Assembly (NCBI GenBank): GCA_030844895.1
Contig: CM061225.1
Location: 102,624,688-102,688,687 of the forward strand
Direction of reading: 5' to 3'
From: Ambrosia x helenae
Lineage: Eukaryota > Streptophyta > Magnoliopsida > Asterales > Asteraceae
DNA: 64,000 nt
The notes below the pieces were generated by a model. The model ran no database searches and had not been told where the DNA came from. It worked only from the letters and a program-made list of their open reading frames with translations. Below, one piece after another: positions 23,197 to 33,427 of the stretch; position 1 is the stretch's first letter; every line of letters starts with the position of its first letter. The position numbers and the translations under genes were made by a program.

Positions 23197-26100
23197 ATGT
23201 ACCGGCATATGGCGGCGACTGAGACGCGTGGCGGACAGCCGACTGATAGTGGTGATGCTGTGGTGACTCTTGATCAAGTTCCTAGATGGAGTGATGGGGA
23301 TTTTAGGTATAGTTATGAGATTGAAGATCCTAATTTTCCTAACATGCATTTTCCGGATCCGTTAGCGTCGTCTTCTGGGGCGGATAGTAGTGGGAAGGTT
23401 TCGAGGTTTCCTGTTGATCATGAGGTGAATTCGAAGATTTATCTTTGGAGAGGGAATCCGTGGAATCTTGAGGTTGACGCGGTTGTTAACTCCACAAATG
23501 AGGTCAGCAGTTGGTTATTACATTTTTATCATTTATTCATTTTCTTGTCTTCTTATTTTTTTTCGTATGGATATTGTTATTTATTGACGATGAGAATTAA
23601 TGAATTTGTTAAGATAAAAAGTATTAAATAAAACGAATGCTAGTTACTGAAATATGTATTGTTGATTACAGAATTTGGATGAAGCTCATTGTAGTCCTGG
23701 TTTGCATGCTGCTGCTGGGCCTGGTCTTGCTGAAGAATGTGCGACATTGGTAACACAATCTTTTTATTTGTAGTTATATTTAAATGAAAGGAAATGTTCT
23801 TTTTGGCATATTGTTGATTATTTATAAGAATCAAAGAACTTGGAACACCCTTTTGTTTAACCATATTATAACTGAATCTCTCAATGCAAAATTTTTGTAA
23901 CTGGAGGACGTTATTTTTTTGGCTCACAGGGTGGCTGCAGAACAGGGATGGCAAAAGTTACTAATGCATATGATCTTCCTGCAAGGTGAGCTGCTGGTTG
24001 TTTTGTTAGATTGTTGTTTGTTTACGAATTACGATGGAACTATTAAACTATGAACGCAAAGACATGTTTATTTGTTTAAAGTTTTGGGTTAGATATTCAT
24101 ATATGAAAACAGAAATAGAAAAGTAAGACTTGTTTCTCGGTTTTTTTAATCTATATGTGTAATTGTATATTACAAGTTAAAATAAAGCGGGATACACATG
24201 AGCCTTTCATATTTAGAACTACACGATATTTTGTTATAGTGGTACTAATCGTCAATAGTGTTTCCAAGGATCATAATTTGTTCGGTATACTTCTATATCT
24301 CCAAGTTCTGAAGTAAGACATCAAATTGTATGTTTATGTTTCTTCTTACAGGAGGGTTATACATACAGTGGGACCCAAGTATGCTGTAAAATATCATACT
24401 GCAGCTGAAAATGCATTGAGTCACTGCTATCGTTCTTGTCTAGAACTGTTGATAGAGAATGGGCTTCAAAGGTTATATATACTATCAATTTATTTTTATC
24501 CAGTCACATAGGAAGCTGTATATTTTGTGATTTTGAGCTTTCTATTTACTGAAATTTGCGAATGCAGCATTGCAGTGGGCTGTATATACACAGAGGCAAA
24601 AAATTACCCAAGGGAACCAGCAGCTCACGTGGCAATAAGTAAGTAACTTTTAAGGAACATGCAGATAAAAATGTGTAGTTATATCTAGTTTAGAGTTCAA
24701 AAAAGTTGTATTATTATTTACTCGTGTCTTCTTGTATCTTTGCCTATAGTAGTTGTACTTGATCAGTTGATTGATACTTTATATTTATTGATGCTTATTT
24801 CTACCAGGAACTGTGCGCCGATTTCTTGAGAAACAAAAGGACAGAATTACAGCTGTAGTATTTTGCTTAACAACAGCAAATGATACTGAAATATACAAGA
24901 GGTAAGTTGGTTGACGTGTTTCTTTTCCCTATGACTAAGGTGGCAATTTCAACCCGTTTACTTATGAATGGGTCAATTTGGGTTGTTTTATCATATACGA
25001 GTCAAATAAAAAATATAGCTAAAAGGAAATGGGTTAAAAGTATCCTGAAAGTCTATTTTTAATGCATCAACAATATATATAAATGGGATAATATATGGTG
25101 AGGCATCTGAAGCATTAAACTTTTATTTTTATGGGCAGTAAATGTTTGGTTTCATTTATACAAATTCCTACCTTAAACTTACTGGATGATGAAAGTGCCT
25201 TTATTTATTTATTTATTTATTTTTAAAAGACCAGAGTTGCAACCTATAACATGTTGCCTATCAAAGGTGTATCTTGTCTTCTCATAATAATAAGGGCATC
25301 TTGTCATCTGACATGTTTCTTTGGCCTGAATTGGTATAAATGAAACCAGATGCATACTTGGTTGGCCCATAAAGTAGTTTCAATGTATGGATGATTTCAA
25401 AGTTAAAAGTTGAATGCTTGAGTGACCTTCACATATGTCAACCCCATATTCCCATTTTAAAAAGATGATCTCAAAAGTGTTTGTGGGTCAACCCAACCTG
25501 ACCTGTTTTGACACTTGCCCTACTTGCTCATCTTGCCACCTCTGCTATATAGGCAAGGCAAAAGACAAGTTTTCATTACTCTTGTGCGGGTACAAGTGAA
25601 TCCTCTATTGAAACGGTAATCTAATTACGTGCACTTATATTTGATATGCCAAATATAGGTTGCTTCCACTCTATTTTCCCCGTGATAAAAAGGAGGAAGA
25701 GATTGCCATTTCTAAGCTTCCTGCTGATGTTGGAGATGAAAATGGTGAAACAGTTATAGACGAAAGAAAAATCAGAATAAAACCACTACCAAATGTCAAA
25801 AAAACAGTTCCTAAACTTCCCCGAGCTTCATTAGATGTTCCTGTTGGTGATCAAGGATTGGCTAGACGGTTAGTAGCCATAGACTCATATCTTTAGCACT
25901 TTTAAGACTTTCTAATGCTTCTGATTATAATGTTATTTAGGATGAAATAATCATTTCATGCAAGCAGGAACATAACTGCTTATCTAGGAGTTTGATAAAA
26001 TTACCTGCTTATTCTTCTTTCAACCTAATATGTGGGAATTTTACCTCCATTTCACAAGAAGTCTACCCTCTTTTATAATAAGATGCCACATTTGGTCATT

Positions 26101-28354
26101 TTAACTTTTAGTTCTTTAGAAACTAAGAATTGACAAACTATTACAATTTCAAATATCCAAACAGTATCTCCTACATTTGTTTTGTTACAACTGATCATCT
26201 AATAATTTGATTATACAATATAAGATAACCACTTTCAAGACTCAATCCCTTTGAAGTCCCAACCCTTCCATGTCGGGGTCCCACTTCATGTGAGAGGAAA
26301 GAAAGTGGCCATCTGTCCATACTCCATATATAAAGAATAGTGAATGAAGGAATATAATCCATGTTCTGATGTTTAAATTTTTTATGACAGGAACTCTTCG
26401 TACTTGGAATCATATTTAGATCCTGCTTTCATGTCCATAATTAAAGATCCTGATCAAAGGCGCCAGGAACAATGGGAAAGAACCGCTCGAGCCCAAAATG
26501 GGTTCAACTTTGCTAAAATGCTAGGATTTGGTGATCTCGGGGGCCCACCACTTTCTGCTTCTGAGGAATACTCACTCCATTCTAGATACCTGGCCAAAGC
26601 AAATTCTCTTAATCTTTCTGAAATTGCAGAAATGAAGATTCTGTAAGTAGTTATGTTACTCAACTTGTGCTGTTTTTTGAATTTCAAAATTCTAGAGGTA
26701 TCAAGTTCAACCCATTTATTTATGAAGGAATATGAGGGGTATATATGGTTTTTGTTCAATTACTAACGGGTATAATAAATAAGGAGCTAAAAAGAAACAT
26801 GCCAAATGGATCAAAACGCCTGTAAAGTGTAACAATGCAGGAAACTTCCTAAATCATTTTGTAAAAGTTAGATTCATAGAAAAAAGTTATTTTCTGATCG
26901 TATTTGATGCAATGGTCATGCTATATAATAATGTTTTCTATATAGGGTTTTATAAAAACCAAGTTGCATCCGGATAGTGGGTAAGCGAGCAACAAGCTGC
27001 GCCGCTATCTCTTTTGTTTTCTGGACAAAAGTGTTCTGGCTCTACCTGACCCGGCCCGCACAAAGATAACTTTTACACTACCCGCCCATTTTGAGTGCTT
27101 ACAAGCTGTACTTTTGACTCAGGTACCGCGGAGGGGTAGATAGTGAAGGTCGCCCTGTAATGGTTGTAGTTGGAGCACATTTTCTTCTTCGGTGTCTTGA
27201 TCTGGAAAGATTTGTTCTTTATGTAGTAAAGGTAAAAACGGCTCTTGGCCCACATTCTACAAGTATTTTGACTTAGAAGTGAAACCATGGTCAACTTTCA
27301 CTGTACAAAATTTTATTATATAGCACCTTAACCGTTGCTTCAAATTGTTAAATTCAGGAGTTTGAGCCCTTAATCCAGAAACCTTATAGCATCGTGTACT
27401 TCCACTCTGCTGCATCTTTACAAGTGTGAGTTCTTATTGCCTTAGCTCACCTTACTCTGTATAAAAAAAGCAGCCATACTTGGTAAATCCTACAAATAAA
27501 TTTCATTTTCTGGATTTAACAGGCAGCCGGATCTGGGATTTATGAGACGATTGCAGCAAATACTTGGTAGGAAAAGCCAGCGGAATCTTCATGTAAGCAA
27601 ATATCTGAAATATCATTCTGCAAAGATGAATCAATGAAATCTTATTTCCAAAATATCTATCAATTCTAACAAATTAACATGTAATGATGACAATAGACAA
27701 ATTGGCTATAAAAATATTAATCTTTTCAAAAGAAAAGAGACGTTGCATGAAGAAACATAGGGAAGGTGTATCTTTTTAGTATTTAGTGCTACCGGTAAAT
27801 CATCAAGTACTTGTTTAATTCATTTATGCATGTATTTCACACACACGCAGGCAATATACATCCTCCACCCGACCTTTGGACTGAAGACTGCCATACTTGC
27901 ATTGCAACTATTAGTGGATGGCATGGTATGTATTATGTACAAACATGCTTGAAATTTCTTGCATCTGTATAAATTGCGAAATACCCTTTGTTGATGGCAA
28001 AATTAGAAAATCCTGTGACATGTTTTTCCAGTATATCCAAAGTTTTTTTTTTCCTTGTAAGTTTCTTATATAAGTGGATATTGATTGGCAGGTGTGGAAA
28101 AAGGCTGTATACATTGATCGACTTCTTCAGCTTTTCAAATATGTTCCTCGTGAGCAACTAACCATCCCCGACTTTGTGTTCCAGTTGAGTCTTATTCTGT
28201 CTCTCCTTCAAATTCATCTTTATAAAAAATAATGCTGTTAAATTAAAACATTTGCTACTTTTATTTTTAAAAACGTAGGCATGATTTGGAAGTAAACGGA
28301 GGAAAAGGGCTTATCGTTGATCCAAGAACAAAATATGTATATCATCGACCTTAG
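23197..28354 (+). CDS. Macro domain plus CRAL-TRIO protein (GDAP2-like), 14 exons
   Basis: Exons: 23197-23502, 23672-23749, 23930-23985, 24352-24471, 24568-24638, 24808-24901, 25659-25868, 26391-26642, 27123-27231, 27358-27425, 27523-27592, 27851-27925, 28092-28183 and 28279-28354. They total 1677 bases (558 aa) with no stops and GT-AG borders. Residues about 85-255 form a macro domain (IYLWRGNPWNLEVDAVVNST, GLHAAAGPGLAEECATLGG, HTVGPKYAVKYHTAAENAL), the fold that binds ADP-ribose. Residues about 400-540 form a CRAL-TRIO/Sec14-like domain (VMVVVGAHFLLRCLDLERF, LHPTFGLKTAILAL), a lipid-binding fold. This order matches GDAP2 and the single-copy plant gene I recall as At1g69340. The gene is complete and probably expressed; its exact role in plants is not known to me. 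The start is the first ATG in the frame. Intron 6 contains an old hAT-like insertion. Confidence 0.93.
24937..25543. mobile_element. hAT-like insertion in intron 6 of the macro-domain gene
   Basis: aaggtggcaatttcaaccc at the left and cttgccacctct at the right are inverted. The interior has the usual gggtcaacccaacctgacc words. No clean 8-bp duplication is seen, so the boundaries are approximate. Confidence 0.45.
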
Positions 28355-28904
28355 GACATCACAGTGTTCTTGCATACCTGGACCTGGTTCACCAACGCTC
28401 TTCAATCTTACAAGGACTCGGGATAGAAGCCTTTATGACTCAAACCCAAATGGCACAAGATTCGCACACGGGATTCCAAGTTTCGTGCTTTAAAAATGTA
28501 TGTTGTGTATTTAATTTTTGTGTTTATGTTTATTTTCTCCTTGTAAAGTTTTGAAGTTTAGCTTGCTCTTGTATGCAGATACGTTTGAGAAATTTTTTTA
28601 TTGTTTAGAAGATCCAAATTGAATATATTTGAATGTAATGCAGTAATGATGTTTTTTCTAAATCATATTCCTTATGTGCATTTTATATTGTTTTCTCTCT
28701 CTTTCACTCACAACTACCTTAAAAACTATTACAAAATAAATGGGAAGGAGCAGTGTTCCCTCAAATATACCGATGGATAGTACATTTTTTTCTCTCCTCT
28801 ACTTATTACCACCCCAAATCACTATTTAAAATATGGAATACACTCACATAATTATGTAGGGCGGGATGTGAATGCTCTTCTAATCTAAAATAAAATGTTT
28901 GAGT
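28355..28904 (+). other. 3' flank of the macro-domain gene
   Basis: Probable 3' UTR in the first 250 bp, then AT-rich DNA without a recognised gene. Confidence 0.4.
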
Positions 28905-29702
28905 TAGGGATGAGCAAACCTTAACCGTTAACCGAAATTAACCGATAACCGAACCGTCACCGAATTAATCGATAACTGAGATTAACCAATGGTTATAGTT
29001 AAGGTTCTTCGATTAACCGATGAATCGGTTATGGTTATGGTTAAAGGTGTCCCATAACCGAACATTAACCGAACATTAACCGAACCGTACCAATCTAGTA
29101 TAGCACCTTCAAATGTGTTTGTTTCGTCTTCAAATCACTTTTAGATATGCTTCTAGTACATGGAAAGGTATAGAAAAAATGTTCGAATAAATGGAAAAGG
29201 TATAAAAATATTGCAAACATAGCTTTGTTAATTAACTCTTGAAGCGTGTGTTCTAAAAATGCAACACTCTCGTATCAAATTCTATTTAAAAATAGTAAGG
29301 AGATAAATTGGCTATAATATAAATGCATGACTCCTGTATCTCAATTCTGTTCTTCAATCCCTAGATTTTTTTCTTGCCTAGATTTTTTTTTCACTCAAAC
29401 TTTAGTTAAACATAGCTTGGTTAATTAACCGAAACTGCCATTGGGGTTGGTGGTTCAGTGGTAAGGCAAAACCTTTTAATACACTAAAAGTGTGAGGTCT
29501 TGAGTTCAAGTCTCACAAGTAGCAAGAAATTCGCCTTTCAAAAAAAAATAAAAAAAAATTAACCGAAACCAAATCATAACTGAGTTTTATAACCGATTAA
29601 CCGAAACCAAAGTTCGGTTATGGTTACGAAATCCTATAACTGAAAGTAGCGGTTATGATTATAATCAATGGTAATAACCGAACCGAACCACACAAACCCC
29701 TA
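28905..29702. mobile_element. hAT element with 8-bp target duplication, carrying a SINE
   Basis: Starts tagggatgagcaaacc and ends cacacaaacccccta-like (cacaaacccccta with one C fewer). It is flanked by the exact repeat gtttgagt (28897-28904 and 29703-29710). The interior is dense in aaccgttaaccg/cggttatggtt words. A SINE-like unit (29436-29556) interrupts it with its own duplication. No coding content. Confidence 0.8.
29436..29556 (+). mobile_element. tRNA-derived SINE inside the hAT element
   Basis: It contains a pol III A-box-like ggtggttcagtggtaaggc and a B-box-like gagttcaagtctcac, and ends in an A-rich tract. The exact 13-bp direct repeat aattaaccgaaac flanks it (29423-29435 and 29557-29569). 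These are the features of a SINE made by target-primed reverse transcription. Confidence 0.77.
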
Positions 29703-29719
29703 GTTTGAGTACTCTCCGC

Positions 29720-30123
29720 TAGAGATGTACAAACCGGTTTTTTTTCTCAAACCGGTCCGGTTTTTAACCCGAACCGGTTCTTGGTGTTGAAGGTGATACC
29801 GGTTTTCAGGACCCAAAACCTCCGTTTTCCAAACCGATTAGGACCAGTTCCAAAACCGGTTTTTTTTTGCCAAACCGGTCATCCAAAATCCAAATACATT
29901 GCCTAAATCGGTTTTTCCTCAAAAACCGGTTTTTTTCCCAAACCGGTTTGTTCCTAAAATCGGTTTTCAACCCGGTCTAATCTCCAAAACCTATAACCTA
30001 TACAGAACCGGTGACTCGGGTCGGTTTGGGACCGGTTTGAACAAAAACCGCTTTTTGTCTAACCGGTTTTCCGGTTTTTTTTCCGGTTCGGTTTTCAAAA
30101 CCGGTTTTTTTTGTACACGTCTA
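29720..30123. mobile_element. hAT element with 8-bp target duplication, 17 bp from the previous one
   Basis: Ends tagagatgtacaaa and tttgtacacgtcta are inverted repeats (two mismatches). The exact repeat ctctccgc flanks them (29712-29719 and 30124-30131). The interior is almost entirely aaccggtttt-type repeats. The frames over it are not genes. Confidence 0.82.
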
Positions 30124-30194
30124 CTCTCCGCTAGGATGGTTCGTGGGGCCAAGTTAAGTCGGTGTAGTACACACTCCAAACTCCAGTTAGAGAC

Positions 30195-30201
30195 TATATA
30201 A
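30195..30201 (+). promoter_or_regulatory. TATA box of kinase gene 1
   Basis: tatataa lies 283 bp before the first ATG of kinase 1 and just after the hAT element, so the promoter is immediately downstream of transposon DNA. A 5' UTR containing an intron is possible. Confidence 0.4.
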
Positions 30202-30477
30202 TTCCCTTTTTCTCTCCTCATTTTATTCATTCATTATAAAGTTAGGGTTTCTAGATCCTTCTCTTTGTTCTCTCATTCACGTCCATCAATATTCGTGAGT
30301 TAGGTTTCAGTTTAGATCAGTGTTTTGTTTGTTTCATCATCTAATCGATGATCCTCACTGCTTAATTCTTCTTGTTACTCTCTCGATTTCTAAATCTGTT
30401 TGTAACTTATAGATTTAGGGTTCAAGCTTGTTATCCAGGTGAAGACACTCAATAACTAATTAATATTATTTAAAATT

Positions 30478-31591
30478 ATGATAATGTCTATCATTGAAGA
30501 AGAGAATCAGTTGCAGATTACTCTCCAAGAACTATCCGATGCAACTGACGGATTTTCAGACCACAATCTCATTGCAAGGAGTGGATTCGGTACGGTCTAT
30601 AAAGGCATATCAATAAAACGTGGTAGCATTGCTATAAAGGTTTTGGATCCTTATCAAGGTCAAGGAGACCGTGAATTTAGAACAGAGATTGATTTACTCT
30701 CTGTTTATAAACATGAAAACATTGTCTCGTTTATCGGCTTTTGTGACGAAGAAGGGAAGAAGATACTTGTTTACAAGTATGAAAGTAATGGGAGCCTAGA
30801 CAAGCATTTGAACAACCCGGATCTTAGATGGATCCAACGGCTTCGGATATGTTTAGATGCGGCCCGTGGATTGCAGTATCTTCATAATGATGTTGGATCA
30901 GAACATAGAATTCTCCATCGCGACATCAAGAGTGCAAACATTCTTTTGGATGAGGAATGGAACGCTAAGATCTCTGATTTTGGGTTGTCTAAAATTGGTC
31001 CTGCGAATATGCAGTCTACCTTTCTGATCTCCTATGCTTGTGGCACACCTGGATATATTGATCCAGACTACTTGTATACCGGGTTTCTAACGCAAAAATC
31101 TGACGTTTACTCTTTTGGGGTTGTATTGTTTGAAGTTTTGTGTGGAAGGCGAACCCATGTAATAGAGTACAAGGGCGGCAAGCGTGAGTTTTTAACTACT
31201 TTGGTCAAAATACATTGGGGAAAGAAAACATTAGATGAGATCATATACTCTGATCTACATAAACAGATGAACAGAGCTTCATTTGTTACATTTTCAAGCA
31301 TTGCGTACCAATGTTTGATGGGCCCAAATGAGCGTCCAACAATGAATAAGGTTGTGGAGAAACTACAGAAAGCGCTTGAGCATCAGCTTGTAAGTTGGTG
31401 TAGTTGCAGGAGGATTACATTTCTTTTTCCTTATTGTTTGGCCTTAAAGCCTTTATTAATCGCCTTTTATTTCAACTATAGTGTTTATGCCTGATCTATG
31501 GATTCCTTTTGTTTGGTTGTTTGTCATAGGTACCAAGTGACTCATTGTCGGTTTATGGTGACTTTGTTGCATATCACCAAGGACAATCAAG
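30478..31591 (+). CDS. Receptor-like cytoplasmic kinase 1
   Basis: Exon 1 (to 31389) encodes a protein kinase domain of about 300 residues without signal peptide or membrane segment, probably a cytoplasmic Ser/Thr kinase. Visible motifs are AIK (invariant lysine), TEID (alpha-C Glu), LHRDIKSANILLD (catalytic loop), DFGLSK and GTPGYIDPDY. The glycine loop is unusual, ARSGFG instead of GxGxxG, lacking the first two glycines. A donor after CAG CTT leads to a second exon at 31530-31591 (VPSDSLSVYGDFVAYHQGQ), ending in phase 2 (AG, then gtatac). Kinase 2 has the same two-exon plan. ATG at 30484 aligns better with the paralogue starts than 30478. If exon 1 reads through, it stops at 31494. The kinase resembles CrRLK1L-type domains. 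Exon 2 must continue somewhere; the phase fits the RPA-like exon at 33466. Confidence 0.87.
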
Positions 31592-33427
31592 GTATACATT
31601 CTGAAACGATTTATGTCGGTAGTTTCCGCTTCTAGAATTATACAAGTACCAATTATAACCTAAAAAGCTTTAAAATTTGTGTTATAAAAGCTGCTTGAAA
31701 TGATTTTAATGGTGGGAATATAACCTGATAATCGGTGTAATGTGGGTTAATTAAACGGTTGGAAAGGGATTCAGTTTTGGTGCGCTTTAATGTGCTAACA
31801 AAGTGATGAAACAAGAACTGCCAGTTAGTCGATAAAACATGGCTGCATATTTGGTTGTATTGGGCTACGAAAGTGATGAAACATGGTTGCATATATGGAT
31901 CGATTGGCCTAAAATAATGGATGAAAAACAACTTACATGGTTCTGTTAGTGGCCTCCTGCACATATATTTACATGGTCAGTGGACTGCATATTTACTGCC
32001 AATTGGTCTGCATATTCGGATGGATTGGCCTAAAATAATCGATGAAAAACAACTTACATGGTTGCATATTCGGTTAGTGGCCTGCACATTTATTTACATG
32101 GTCAGTGGACTGCATATTTACTGCCAATGGGTCTGCATATTTGGATGGACTGGCCTAACATAATGGATGAACAACAACCAATTTACATGGTTGTATATTC
32201 GGTTTGTGGCCTGCATATATTTACATGCTCAGTGGACTGCATATTTACTGCCAATGGGTCTGCATATTACATATTTACATGGCTGCCAAAACAATTTACA
32301 TGGATGCAATTAAACATATTTTGATTGTAATTAAACATATTCTGATCGTTAAACATACCTTGATTACAAACTTTAAAGTAGTTGTTGGTTGGAATGAGAG
32401 TAGAACCGGGAACGTCGCTTTAGCAGAGGTGAAACAAAATTGGAACGTTGTTTATGACAAAACGATATCGGTAATAGAACAAGTTAAGATGTTGATTTGA
32501 TTTTTAAAGGAGTAATGGAAATAAATAATCACACAAATAGCAAAGCTATTAGTTGGGTCTAGGGAGGGTAGGAGATTGTAAACATACCTATGCATAGAGA
32601 CTACTTTTAGAGATACCATTTCGGCTTCTAACGAATTGAAGACAAACAAACCAAACTAAATATATAGAAACATAAAACTACAATAAAAGAAGCGGTGAAA
32701 GAGTAACATACGACAATAGAAACAACAAAAACATGATAAACAACAAATAGACATGCAATGCAAAAGTCATCTAAAGTGTATATACATCTATGTTATCATG
32801 ACTTTCTATCTTGGACTATGTTCACAAAGAGATGTGTCTCTTGCAAATCCTACTGCTCACAAAGTGCATAAAAAAGAACTCTAGTTTTAATTTTCTTTAA
32901 AAAAATTAATAGTGTTAATGCATCTTAGCATCTTTATTTTTCTAATAAAAGTATATTTTAAAAATTAAGAATTTCCTACGAATAAGCAATAAAGTAGTGA
33001 CAAAAATATATCAAATAAAAAATTTAAATTATACCCTATATTAAAACGCCAGTGAGTTTTTTTTAAATGACTAAATTTTTTGTCACCCACAGGATTTAAA
33101 CCCATCACCACTTTGAAGGTAAAAGCATTATCTAACACCTTTGGCGTTCAAACATATGTTAATTAGGTGTTGTCTGCAAATACAATTAAAGACGACCGGA
33201 AAGAGTTATCAAACGTTAATTTCATAACAAAACTACCAAAACGAATTTCTCTTTGTATGGCAATGCGACATGATTTTGGGTCATATTGTTTTTGGTTATG
33301 TTGTTCAGTTTTCGTTCTCTTATGGCATTTATTATTATATATGTTGCAATTTTTTTAGTTAGAAGAAACTCAATGTGGTAACTAAATAACCAACTTTACA
33401 TCATATAGATTTCTTACTCACTTTCAC
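31592..33427 (+). other. Region between kinase 1 and the RPA-like gene
   Basis: No gene is recognised. It includes the 125-bp tandem array (31885-32290). If kinase 1 continues into the RPA-like exons, this is an intron of about 1.9 kb. Confidence 0.4.
31885..32290 (+). repeat. Tandem repeat, period about 125-127 bp, about three copies
   Basis: The word ggtctgcatatt recurs at 32005, 32130 and 32257. Each unit contains tggactgcatatttactgcc, ggcctaaaataatgatgaa-like sequence and tttacatggt. The copies differ by a few substitutions and small indels. Overlapping frames across the array are repeat artefacts. Confidence 0.88.

Noticed and set aside
29436..29556. Functional tRNA gene
   Set aside because: Box-like words are present, but no cloverleaf or acceptor stem, and an A-rich tail with target duplication shows a SINE.
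31921..32500. Overlapping frames with HIYLHGQWTAYLLP-type repeats as a repeat protein
   Set aside because: The 125-bp period is not a multiple of three, so the frames exist only as a by-product of the tandem repeat.
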